This document shows, piece by piece, positions 8,808-17,534 of a stretch of 64,000 bases of DNA; the stretch's first letter is position 1; each line of letters begins with the position of its first letter. The notes under the pieces are model-generated. The model had not been told where the DNA came from. It made no database searches and saw only the letters and a program-made list of their open reading frames with translations. The DNA is from Halegenticoccus tardaugens (GTDB lineage: Archaea; Halobacteriota; Halobacteria; Halobacteriales; Haloferacaceae), in NCBI RefSeq assembly GCF_004116405.1, contig NZ_SDIC01000001.1, forward strand, positions 124,001 through 188,000. Reading direction: 5' to 3'. The position numbers and the translations under genes were made by a program.

Positions 8808-9892
8808 ATGACCAACTACCAACTACGCCGACGGCAGGTCCTGCAGGCGATGGGTGCGACCGGCGCGGTCGCGGTCGCCGGCTGTTCCGAGTCGTCGGGA
8901 GACGGTGCCGCCGAGGAGACGGAGACCACCGGGACGGCCGAAGACGGCGGCGGTCAGAAGGTCGACGTCGCTCGGATCGCCCGGGACCCGACCGACGTTC
9001 CGGACCCGGTCGACTGGAACGAACCGCGCGAGCACGACGTCACGCTCCGGACCGAGGAACTGACCGCGGAGATCGAACCCGGCGTCGAGTTCACGTACAT
9101 GACGTTCAACGGGAAGGTTCCCGGACCGATGCTCCGCGTTCGGCGCGGCGATCGGGTGAACCTGACCTTCGAGGTGCCCGAGGACTCGAACGCGGAGATG
9201 CACAACGTGGACTTCCACGCCGTGTACGGCCCCGGCGGCGGCGCCGACGCGACGACGATCTCGCCCGGCGACGATCCCGCGACGATCAGCTTCTCGCCGC
9301 AGTACGAGGGCGTGTTCATCTACCACTGCGCGGTCCCGAACATGGACCAGCACATCTCGTGTGGGATGTTCGGCGCGATCCTCGTCGAGCCGGAGGAGGG
9401 GCTGCCCGAGGTCGACCACGAGTTCTACTCGGACAGCACGAGATCTACACCGACGGCGAGGTCGGCGAGGAGAGCGAACACGCCTTCGACTTCGACTCGA
9501 TGGAAGCGGAGGAACCGACGTACGTCGTGTTCAACGGGCAGGCCTACGCCTTCATCGAGGACGGCGTTGGTCCCATGGAGGCCAAGACCGGCGAGACTGC
9601 CCGGGTGTACTTCGCCAACGGCGGCCCGAACAAGCTGTGCTCGTGGCACCCGATCGGCAACGTCTGGAGCCGGTACTACCGCGACGGCGACCTCCTTTCG
9701 GATCCCGATCGGAACATCGAGACCGCGCCGGTCGCGCCGGGGACCGTCACGGCCGGCGAGATGGAGTTCCCCGTCCCGGGCACGGTCAAGATCGTCGACC
9801 ACGCGCTCTCGCGCGCCGCCCGGCGCGGGACGATCGCCGAAGTCGACGTGCAGGGCGAGGAGAACACCGACGTCTACGACGAGAACCCGTAG
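8808..9892 (+). pseudogene. nirK: Copper-containing nitrite reductase NirK, one-base frameshift
   Basis: The product would be about 361 aa: a Tat lipoprotein signal (RRRQVLQ, lipobox VAGC), then two cupredoxin domains reducing nitrite to nitric oxide outside the membrane. Copper-ligand motifs MHNVDFH, YHCAVPN and DQHISCGM lie in the first frame. After DHEFY (about 9428) the frame changes, and QHEIYTDGEV onward, including the type 2 copper motif SWHPIGN, is in the next frame to 9892. At the junction TACTCGGA would need to be TACTTCGGA, a single lost T. All catalytic motifs are otherwise present, so a sequencing error or a very recent lesion is likely. Denitrification role from family knowledge. 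Confidence 0.87.
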
Positions 9893-9977
9893 ACCGTCGA
9901 CCCCCCTCGACCGCATCGCCGCCGGGGCGGGCGATTGAGAGGAGTTATTGCCGGAGCGCGGAAACGGCGCGACAACG

Positions 9978-11969
9978 ATGATGCGAGACAGCGCGGTCGT
10001 CAACGGGTCGACCTCCCTCGTGACGGACCCCGACGGACGAGGGAGCCGGGAGCACGACGGCTTTTACCGCGGGGACACGCGACACCTCGACCGCTACCGA
10101 CTGGACGTGGTCGGCGAACCGCTGGAGTCGCTTTCGGTCGTCCACCCGCGCCCCGGCGAGCGCGTCCTGCACTGCTGTAGCCCTCTCGTCGGCGTCGACG
10201 GCGCGCGACGGCTCGGGGTGACCCGGCGACAGTTAGTCGCCGACGGGCTGTACGAACGGGTTCGCGTGACGAACTTCGAGGCCGAGCCGACGACGGAGAC
10301 GCTGGAACTCGAACTGGGGACGCGGTTCGACGACCTGTTCGAGGTGCGCGGCTACCACCGATCCGGGCGCGCGCGGGACGTCGCCGTCGAATCGGGCGAC
10401 GGACGCGTCGCCTTCGGGTACGATCCGGACGACGTCGAGCGACGCTGGGAGACGGCGGTGACGGTCGCCGGCGGCGAGACCGCGTCTCCCTCGCGGGGCG
10501 AGGGGCGGGCCGACGCGACGGTTCGGGTCCCGCTCCGGCTCGATCCGGGCGAGTCGGCGGACGTGTCGATCGCGGTCGATCCGGGCGGGCCGGCCGGCGG
10601 TCCGAGCGAGCCGTCGGACGACCCGGCGGCGGCGTACGAGGCCGCGCGCGAGTCGGTTCGCGAGCGCGAACGCCGGTGGAACGAGTCGACGGCGGACCCG
10701 GACCTCGACGCCGATCTTCCGAGGGGGTGGTCGGACGTGCTCGAAGAGAGCCGACGGAACCTCCTCGAACTCCTCCTCGAAACGGAGCACGGGCCGGTGT
10801 TCGCGGCGGGCGTGCCGTGGTTCGCCGCGCCGTTCGGCCGCGACTCGCTCATCGCAGCGTACCAGGCGCTCCCGCTGTCCCCGGAGCCGGCGAAGGGAAC
10901 CTGTCGATTCCTCGCGGCCCGCCAGGCCGACGAGATCGACGGCTTCCGCGCCGCGGAGCCGGGGAAGATCTTCCACGAACTCCGCGGCGGCGAGCTGGCG
11001 ATTCGCGGGGAGGTCCCCCACTCGCCGTACTACGGGACGATCGATGCGACCGCCCTGTTCGTCGTGCTGGTACACGAGACGTGGGCGCGGACGGGTGACG
11101 ACGCGTTCGTCGAGGAGCTGTGGGGGCACGTCGAGCGGGCGCTATCGTGGCTCGACGAGTACGGCGACCGCGACGGGGACGGCTTCCTCGAATACCCTAC
11201 CGACGAGGGCGACGACGGTGGTCTCACCCACCGGGCGTGGAAGGACAGCGACGACGGCGTCGTCCACCCCGACGGGACGCACCCGGAGGGGCCGCTCGCC
11301 GTCGCTGAGGCGCAGGGGTACTGCTACGACGCGAAGCGCCGGGCGGCGCAGCTCACCCGGGACGTCGTCGGCGACTGCGATCTCGCGGACCGTCTCGAAT
11401 CGGAGGCGGCGGACCTCTCGCGGGCGTTCGACGACGCATTTTGGCTCCCCGAGGAGGGGTTCTACGCGATCGCGCTCGACGGGAACGGTGATCCCGTCGC
11501 GACCGTCTCGACGAACCCCGGCCACTGCCTGTGGAGCGGCATCGTCCCCGAGGAGCGGGCCGACGGCGTCGTCGATCGGCTCGTCGCCGACGACATGTTC
11601 TCCGGATGGGGGATCCGGACGGTGTCGAGCGCCCACCGGGCGTACAATCCGCAGAGTTACCACCGCGGCAGCGTCTGGCCGCACGACACCTCCATCGTCG
11701 TCCTCGGGATGGCCCGCTACGGCCGGTCGGACACGGCCGAACGCGTCGCGGGCGGCGTACTGGACGCCGCCGTCGCCCGCGGCAACGATCGCCTACCGGA
11801 ACTGTTCGCCGGATTCGACCGGGACGAGACCGGCGTGCCGGTCCCCTACGGCGACGCCTGCGAGCCGCAGGCGTGGGCCGCCGCCGCGCCGCTGGCCTGC
11901 CTGTGGGCGGTCGATTCGATCCGGGTCGAACCCGGCGTCGACGCGCGCGACGCGCTCGATTGGCGGTGA
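9978..11969 (+). CDS. Glycogen debranching enzyme-type amylo-alpha-1,6-glucosidase
   Basis: This protein of about 663 aa has an N-terminal beta-sandwich domain (about 1-280) of the 'glycogen debranching enzyme, bacterial/archaeal N-terminal' type. A C-terminal (alpha/alpha)6 barrel follows, with PWFAAPFGRDSLIAA, HRAWKDSDDG and ACEPQAWAAAAPLACLW, the conserved motifs of the family. It would hydrolyse alpha-1,6-linked glucosyl branches of glycogen-like glucan in the cytoplasm. I chose the ATG at 9978 (a TTG at 9948 is also open) because the family signature begins immediately after it. It stands alone downstream of nirK; no glycogen synthase or phosphorylase is in the window. Confidence 0.87.
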   Translation: MMRDSAVVNGSTSLVTDPDGRGSREHDGFYRGDTRHLDRYRLDVVGEPLESLSVVHPRPGERVLHCCSPLVGVDGARRLGVTRRQLVADGLYERVRVTNFEAEPTTETLELELGTRFDDLFEVRGYHRSGRARDVAVESGDGRVAFGYDPDDVERRWETAVTVAGGETASPSRGEGRADATVRVPLRLDPGESADVSIAVDPGGPAGGPSEPSDDPAAAYEAARESVRERERRWNESTADPDLDADLPRGWSDVLEESRRNLLELLLETEHGPVFAAGVPWFAAPFGRDSLIAAYQALPLSPEPAKGTCRFLAARQADEIDGFRAAEPGKIFHELRGGELAIRGEVPHSPYYGTIDATALFVVLVHETWARTGDDAFVEELWGHVERALSWLDEYGDRDGDGFLEYPTDEGDDGGLTHRAWKDSDDGVVHPDGTHPEGPLAVAEAQGYCYDAKRRAAQLTRDVVGDCDLADRLESEAADLSRAFDDAFWLPEEGFYAIALDGNGDPVATVSTNPGHCLWSGIVPEERADGVVDRLVADDMFSGWGIRTVSSAHRAYNPQSYHRGSVWPHDTSIVVLGMARYGRSDTAERVAGGVLDAAVARGNDRLPELFAGFDRDETGVPVPYGDACEPQAWAAAAPLACLWAVDSIRVEPGVDARDALDWR

Positions 11970-12176
11970 AACCGCCGGTTAAGCCTAGCGTCGGCGCGTC
12001 CGCGGCGGTTAAACCCGAACCTACACCGGTGGGCGAGTCGGAGAGCGGGTCGGTCGTCCCGATACCCGGTGCGGACCGCTTTCTCCGACGAGCGGCGGTC
12101 TGACCGAAATTCTCAGCTTAGAGAGATAGTTTAGCCGGTTCGAAAATAATCTGAAACTGAAACAACAGTCGACGGG

Positions 12177-12186
12177 GTATTTTACG
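12177..12186 (+). promoter_or_regulatory. TATA box of the DUF7344-like gene
   Basis: A gtattttacg element 23-32 nt before the ATG at 12209 fits a leaderless haloarchaeal promoter. Confidence 0.4.
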
Positions 12187-12208
12187 GGCCGGCGCGTCCA
12201 GTAGTCCG

Positions 12209-12568
12209 ATGGCGGCTCCCAAACGGCAACTTGCGGAGGATGGCGGAAGAGAAAGTCTCGCAAGAGTTCTCGCAGATCGGCGACGACAGCACGTCGTCGA
12301 GGCGCTGGACTCGCTGGACGACGACGTCTCGCTCGGAACGCTCGTCGACGACATCCGGGCGCGGGAGACGAGGGAGGCTGACGGTCGAGCGGTCGACAGG
12401 CAGACGGTCGCGCTCTCGCTGCACCACGTCCACCTCCCCAAGTTGGCCGACGCCGGCGTGCTCGCGTACGATCTCAAGCGCAAGCGGGTGACGCGCGACC
12501 GACAGCGAGTGAGCGACCTCCTCCGCATGGCGGAGGACGCGTATCGTGTGCTCTCTTCCGAAGTCTGA
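12209..12568 (+). CDS. DUF7344-like winged-helix protein
   Basis: This 119-aa small basic/acidic protein has a single winged-helix fold. RRRQHVVEALDSL, a second helix with SLGTLVDDI, and LHHVHLPKLADAGVLAYD match the haloarchaeal DUF7344 pattern, where the HVHLPKL helix is the hallmark. Such proteins are assumed to be DNA-binding regulators; targets are unknown. It stands alone between the debranching enzyme and the repeat lipoprotein. Confidence 0.8.
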   Translation: MAAPKRQLAEDGGRESLARVLADRRRQHVVEALDSLDDDVSLGTLVDDIRARETREADGRAVDRQTVALSLHHVHLPKLADAGVLAYDLKRKRVTRDRQRVSDLLRMAEDAYRVLSSEV

Positions 12569-12869
12569 GGCGGAGTAACACGAAAACCGATAGGCGAAGA
12601 CGACGTCTCTCGCGCGTGACGCGGACGTTCCGCGGTCGTACTATTGACCCATAGACTTGTCTTTTTTGGCGCACGATCGGTCTGGCCGGACGTGGGACCG
12701 ACCTCGGTTCGAGGTACGGGGTCCGGTGATCCGTCCGTTCGACGGACATGCGACGACGATCGCATCAAGTCAAATCTACTCCTCGGGATTTGACCTGTTG
12801 TCCTATTATCTAATAGCACATCACACCGAATGATATAACAACCAATCCCCCTAACGGATGTAATCGACG
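12569..12869. other. Intergenic with oligo-T run and A+T-rich promoter zone
   Basis: A cttttttgg run at about 12661-12669 may terminate transcription from the DUF7344-like gene. The stretch 12795-12850 is A+T-rich and probably contains the promoter of the repeat lipoprotein. No gene is seen. Confidence 0.4.
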
Positions 12870-13772
12870 ATGATACGTTCCGGCAGGGCACGAAAAGGGC
12901 TGACACTGGTCGCGGTCTGCGTCGTCATCCTGTCCGCCGGCTGCGGCGGACTCGGTGGAACCAGTAGCGACGGACCGGGAGACGAACAGACGGGCACGGA
13001 GGCTCCGGACGGAACGGACGTCTCCGAGACAGCGGACGATACGGAGACGACTGAGGACACGAAGACGACCTCAGCGGACGATACGGAGACGACTGAGGAC
13101 ACGAAGACGACCTCAGCGGACGATACGGAGACGACTGAGGACACGAAGACGACCTCAGCGGACGATACGGAGACGACTGAGGACACGAAGACGACCTCAG
13201 CGGACGATACGGAGACGACTGAGGACACGAAGACGACCTCAGCGGACGATACGGAGACGACTGAGGACACGAAGACGACCTCAGCGGACGATACGGAGAC
13301 GACTGAGGACACGAAGACGACCTCAGCGGACGATACGGAGACGACTGAGGACACGAAGACGGCCGAGAATACCGAGACGACGACCGACGACGGGTCCGAC
13401 TCCGGCGACGCGAACGACACGAGCGACGACGAGGACTCCACCATCAGTGGGGACATCCAGTTCGTCGTCGACGGCGAGGAAGTCGACTTCAGCCAGGAGA
13501 AGTACCAGAAACAGGACAGCAGCTTCTACTTCGAGGACGGTAGCGCTGACTGGAACGCCCACTCGGGGGCGATCACGCTGGAGTACGCGATGGGGACGCT
13601 GCCCGGCATCACCGTCCAGGACGGGATCGTGACCTACGGCGGCGAGTACTACTCCGACAACGACGACGACACCACGGTGGCGATCATGGTCAACGGCGAC
13701 CGGGTGGATCCGAAGGAGTATACCCTCAAAGACGGCGACGACATCCGCATCGTGGTCCACACGAGCGGCTGA
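12870..13772 (+). CDS. Secreted lipoprotein with eight 14-residue Thr/Asp repeats and a C-terminal beta domain
   Basis: This 300-aa protein has a hydrophobic signal with a lipobox (LSAGC, Cys near residue 25), a Thr/Asp/Glu-rich stalk and a C-terminal folded domain (about 190-300). The stalk includes eight in-frame copies of a 14-residue unit ADDTETTEDTKTTS. The C-terminal domain ends with VNGDRVDPKEYTLKDGDD, a ubiquitin-like/beta-grasp-type ending seen in other haloarchaeal secreted proteins. The Thr-rich stalk is a likely O-glycosylation target that lifts the domain through the S-layer (inference). Function unknown. Confidence 0.82.
   Translation: MIRSGRARKGLTLVAVCVVILSAGCGGLGGTSSDGPGDEQTGTEAPDGTDVSETADDTETTEDTKTTSADDTETTEDTKTTSADDTETTEDTKTTSADDTETTEDTKTTSADDTETTEDTKTTSADDTETTEDTKTTSADDTETTEDTKTTSADDTETTEDTKTAENTETTTDDGSDSGDANDTSDDEDSTISGDIQFVVDGEEVDFSQEKYQKQDSSFYFEDGSADWNAHSGAITLEYAMGTLPGITVQDGIVTYGGEYYSDNDDDTTVAIMVNGDRVDPKEYTLKDGDDIRIVVHTSG
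13032..13367 (+). repeat. 42-bp tandem repeat, 8 copies, in frame
   Basis: Eight head-to-tail 42-bp units begin at 13032, 13074, and so on to 13326. By eye the copies are identical at DNA level except the last six bases of the eighth. The period is a multiple of three, so copy-number change would lengthen or shorten the protein stalk without frameshift. Confidence 0.95.
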
Positions 13773-13919
13773 GCCCGACCGAAGCGACCTGGTCGATCAC
13801 CGAACGACCCTCGAACGCGATTTTTCGGAACGGATCGCCGGCCGAGCGGACGTTCGCGAAAACATGACCGTCCGCGCGGCTACTGGGTGAGCACCGCCCA
13901 AATCGTCCGAATGACCGCC

Positions 13920-14141
13920 TCACGGATCCGGTCCGGCCGGTTCGGGGAGCGGCCGTGCGCGGACGTCGGCGGTCCGCCTGTTCAGTTCGGTCAGCGTTTT
14001 CTGAATGCGGCTGTAGTCCGGGAGCAGGGTCGTGGCGGTCGAGGCTGTCTGGTTCATGTCGGTGAAGCGTTCGTGGAGGGGGACCGTCAAGGGGATCGGT
14101 TTCGGTGCGACGGCGACGGGCGTACTTCCATTCTCGTTCAT
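13920..14141 (-). CDS. Small hypothetical protein
   Basis: This 73-aa hydrophilic protein contains VPLHERFTDMNQTAS near the middle and LPDYSRIQKTLTELNRR, which looks helical. A TATA-like element (14160-14167 read on the minus strand as GTATTTAT) lies about 19-26 nt before the ATG, supporting leaderless transcription. No family is recognised and no cysteines or membrane segment are present. Confidence 0.4.
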   Translation of the reverse strand: MNENGSTPVAVAPKPIPLTVPLHERFTDMNQTASTATTLLPDYSRIQKTLTELNRRTADVRARPLPEPAGPDP

Positions 14142-14342
14142 TTCGGATGACCGGGAGCGATAAATACGTAACTACGAGTTCTATATACTTCGCCGTACCC
14201 GACCATATTGACCGGCACGGCGAGTCACCCATCGTCGCGTTCGACCGATCGATCGGGTCGCTTCGCTCCGCGGCCGCCGTCGCAGTCCGGTCGCGTCGAA
14301 CCCGGCGTGGATTCCGACGAATTTATACTATATCTGTTATAT

Positions 14343-15211
14343 ATGATTTGTCATATTTTCCTCCCGGAATGCGGCCCGTGCGACGGCGCGTCGCTCGCGC
14401 GGGCGTGGACGACCGCGGTCGACAGCCTCGTCCTGTTCGTCGGCTTCCTCGCGGACGGGGTCGCGGCCGCGGTCAACGCCGAGCGGCTGTATCACACCTC
14501 CCTCAAGAGCGGCTACATCGAGGGCCTCGCGGCCGACGACGGCAACGAGGCGATCAGCCTCTTGCTCCTCGAATTGATGCCGCTCCTCGGCGGGCTAGCG
14601 GCCCTCCCGGTCGCTGCGGCCGCGGCGCTGTGGCGACGCTCGCTCGCGTCGCGGGGCGACCTCCGCGGGATCGCGCGACTCGGTCGGGAGGCGGCGACCG
14701 CCGCGACGCCCGCGCGGATGGTCGACCTGTTCACGCTAACGTTCGCGACGCTGCTCGCGCTCCTGTTCCTCCTCCGGCTCCCGCTGCACGCGATGGTGAC
14801 CGTCCGGTACCTGCTCCCCCCCGTACCGATGCTCGTCTACCCCCTCCTTCGGGTCGGCCCGGTTCGCGGGTCCCTGCGAGAGTGACGAACGACGGCGTGG
14901 GCGTACGCGGCCGCGACGCTGATCGGCGGGCAGGTGCTCCTTCTCGCGTTCCTCGTCTGGGATGCCGCCCTCGGCGAGGCGTTACAGGCGCACGCGCTCG
15001 TCAACCTTGCCGCGGGCGGCGCGTTCGTCGGCTGGAATCTGACGGCGGCGACGGATCGGCCGCATCGGCGGCTCGGAGCCGCGGTCTTCGGGCTCGTCGC
15101 CGTCGCGACGACGGCGTTTCTGCTCCTCTCCGGCGTCCGTCTACTTCGCCTCATCTGGGGAGTTCGCGCTCCCGCTGGTGCGCGGTCAGCGAGGCGCTCT
15201 CGGCCGGGTGA
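14343..15211 (+). pseudogene. Remnant of a polytopic membrane protein of the glycan cluster
   Basis: The stretch encodes about six or seven hydrophobic segments, with GFLADGVAAAVNAERLY and LPPVPMLVYPLLRVGPVRG among them, ending in ALPLVRAVSEALSAG once frames are combined. The reading frame has an in-frame TGA at 14883-14885; translation resumes in the same frame with RTTAWAYAAATLIGG. A further frameshift lies near 15140-15180. The sequence begins abruptly, suggesting the 5' part is missing. It resembles haloarchaeal membrane proteins found in surface-polysaccharide loci, possibly a glycosyltransferase-like protein. It converges on the aglM remnant. Confidence 0.65.
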
Positions 15212-15234
15212 TGCCGCGATCGGAGGCGATCCGC

Positions 15235-16526
15235 TCACCACGTCTGTCCCTCGTACTCGATCCCCTCGCGACGCTAGACGATCCGGCGGCCGTCGACGAC
15301 GACCGGCGTCTGCATCGCATCGAACTCGTCCCAGTCCGTGAGGACGACCGCACCGTCCACCCCCCGGAGCGCCGCCGCGGCCGAGTCGGCGTATTCGATT
15401 CCGGGGAACAGCTCCCGCGCGTTTTCGGCCGTGACGGGATCATAGGCGACGACGTCGACCCCGCGGTCGAGCAGCGACTCGACGACCGGGACGGCCCGCG
15501 AGTGGTGCACGTCGTCGGTGCCGGGCTTGAACGCCAGCCTGAGGACGGCGATTCGTGGCGGTTTCTCGTCGCCGTCCGCGTCGAGCCCGCCGACGCGCTC
15601 GTTGAGGAGGTCGAGGAGCCGTCTCGGCTGTCTCTGGTTCACGGCTACCGACGCGTCGAGGAGTTCGGGCTCGTAGCCGGCGTCGCGGAGGGCGGCGACG
15701 AGGGCCGCCACGTCCTTCGGGAAGCACGAGCCGCCCCACCCGACGCCGCTCCGGAAGAAGCGCGCGCCGATCCGCCCATCGAGACCGATCGCCCCCGCGA
15801 CCTCGTAGGCATCGACGCCGTACTCCTTGCAGAGTTTCCCGAGTTCGTTGACGAGGCTGAGCTTGGCCGCGAGGAAGGCGTTGTTCGCGTACTTGATCAT
15901 CTCGGCCTCGCGGTGGCCGGTCCGGACGACCGGCACGTCGCCGGCCGACTCGAACAGCGGCTCGTACAGCGCGGCGAGCGCGTCGTGGCCCAGATCCGTC
16001 GCCGACTCGAACACGACCTTGGCCGGGTAGAAGAAGTCGGCGACGGAGCTCCCTTCCCGCAGGAACTCGGGGTTTACGACGAGGTCGAACGCCTCGCCCG
16101 CCGCGCCGACGCGCGCTTCGAGGAGCGGTTCGAGGACGCGCTCGGTCGTTCCGGGGACGACTGTGCTCTTGAAGACGACGAGGTGGCGATCTCCGGACGC
16201 GCCGAGCGACTCGCCGACCGAGGCGACGCCGGCTTCGAGGGTCCGCGTGTCGATCCGACCGTCCTCGTCGGACGGCGTCGGGAGACAGAGCACCGTCGCG
16301 TCGGTCCCCCGGATCGCCCCGTAATCCGTTGTCGCCCGGAGGCGGTTCCCGGCGCATTTGTCGAGAAGTTCTGCCAACCCGGGTTCGTGGATCGGGGCTT
16401 CGCCGTGGTCGATGCGCTCCGTGACCGACTCGTCGACGTCGACGGCGACGACTGGTGGCCGCGGTCCGCGAGACACGCCGCGGTCGCGGTTCCGACGTAG
16501 CCGCTGCCGACGATGCTGACGTCCAT
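15235..16526 (-). pseudogene. aglM: UDP-sugar dehydrogenase (AglM type) with a frameshift and an in-frame stop
   Basis: The family oxidises UDP-glucose to UDP-glucuronate (or a related NDP-hexose). From the ATG at 16526 the NAD-binding N-terminus reads MDVSIVGSGYVGTATAACL. One base is missing near 16452, after RGH, and VVAVDVDESVTER continues in another frame. The central motifs NPEFLREGSSVADF, EMIKYANNAFLAAKLSLVNE and GVGWGGSCFPKD with the catalytic Cys are present. The frame then meets TAG at 15274-15276, but RREGIEYEGQTW and a TGA continue in the same frame to 15235, the expected C-terminus. One indel plus one nonsense codon argues for a true pseudogene. Confidence 0.87.
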
Positions 16527-16645
16527 CGCCGAACACGTATCAAGTATCAGATATGATTTTGGAAGATTGGTTTCAATGTATAAATCTATATTAAAATAAA
16601 TATTAATGCAAGAATATATCTTTTTTACCATAACTAAACTCGTAT

Positions 16646-17380
16646 ATGAACGCGGTTGTGTTGGCGGCGGGGAGGAGAACACGGCTCCGACCTCTGATGG
16701 AGGACAAACCGAAATGGCTCGTCGAGGTGGCCGGCGAGCCGATACTCACCCGCTGCTTCGAGCGGTTGGTAGAGCTCGGCGCGACGGAGTTCATCGTCGT
16801 CGTCGGCTACCGGAAAGAGGCGATCATCAGTCGCTACGGCGACGAGTTTGCGGGCGTCCCGATCACGTACAGCCACCAGCGCGAACAGAGGGGCCTCGCG
16901 CACGCGCTCTTGACCGTCGAAGAGCACATCGACGACGACTTCATGCTCATGCTCATGCTCGGGGACAACGTCTTCCGGGCGAACTTCTCGGACGTCGTCA
17001 ACCCAGAGTCGGAGACGCGGACCGAAGCCGCGTTCCTCGTCGAGGAGGTGCCGCAGGAGGAGGCGAGCCGGTACGGCGTCTGCGACACGAACGACTACGG
17101 CGAGATCGTTCGCGTCGTCGAAAAGCCGGACGACCCGCCCGCGCGACTCGTCATGACCGGCTTCTATACGTTCTCTCCCACGATCTTCCACGCCTGCCAC
17201 CTCGTCCAGCCGTCGGAGCGAGGCGAGTACGAGATCACGGACGCGATCAACCTGCTCATCCGGAGCGGCCGGACGATCGACGCTATCCGACTCGACGGGT
17301 GGCGGATCGACGTCGGCTACCTCGAGGACCGAGACGAGGCGGAGCGCCAGCTTCGGGCGCTCGCACTAGGGGCGGAATGA
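16646..17380 (+). CDS. Sugar-1-phosphate nucleotidyltransferase (AglF-like) with altered motifs
   Basis: This 244-aa protein has the NTP-transferase fold that couples a sugar-1-phosphate to UTP or dTTP; in Haloferax, AglF performs this for glucuronate activation. VEKPDDPPA, TGFYTFSP and GWRIDVGYLEDRDEA are normal. The N-terminal signature, usually LAAGxGTRLRPLT, here reads LAAGRRTRLRPLM, so a phosphate-binding Gly is replaced by Arg and the Thr by Met. The segment DFMLMLMLGDN contains an extra six-base atgctc copy. The frame is open, but the enzyme may be inactive. It is divergent from aglM over an A+T-rich promoter region and heads the plus-strand glycan cluster. Confidence 0.8.
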   Translation: MNAVVLAAGRRTRLRPLMEDKPKWLVEVAGEPILTRCFERLVELGATEFIVVVGYRKEAIISRYGDEFAGVPITYSHQREQRGLAHALLTVEEHIDDDFMLMLMLGDNVFRANFSDVVNPESETRTEAAFLVEEVPQEEASRYGVCDTNDYGEIVRVVEKPDDPPARLVMTGFYTFSPTIFHACHLVQPSERGEYEITDAINLLIRSGRTIDAIRLDGWRIDVGYLEDRDEAERQLRALALGAE

Positions 17381-17534
17381 CGACCGCGAGAGCGGTCCCG
17401 CGACCGTCTTTCACCTCACGCTCCGGAAGAATCAGATCACGGAATATATCCAATATTTCTCGAATATCCAGAAATAATATTTAACATATACTTTCGCCGA
17501 CGGTGGACGTCGTCCGAGGCGCACGGCGTCCGAA

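Noticed and set aside
12662..12667. Oligo-T run as a definite terminator
   Set aside because: Archaeal termination at T-runs is plausible, but one run without other support is not enough for a separate feature.
13887..14150. Plus-strand 87-codon frame opposite the small gene at 13920-14141
   Set aside because: It is on the opposite strand of a better-supported frame that has a TATA element.
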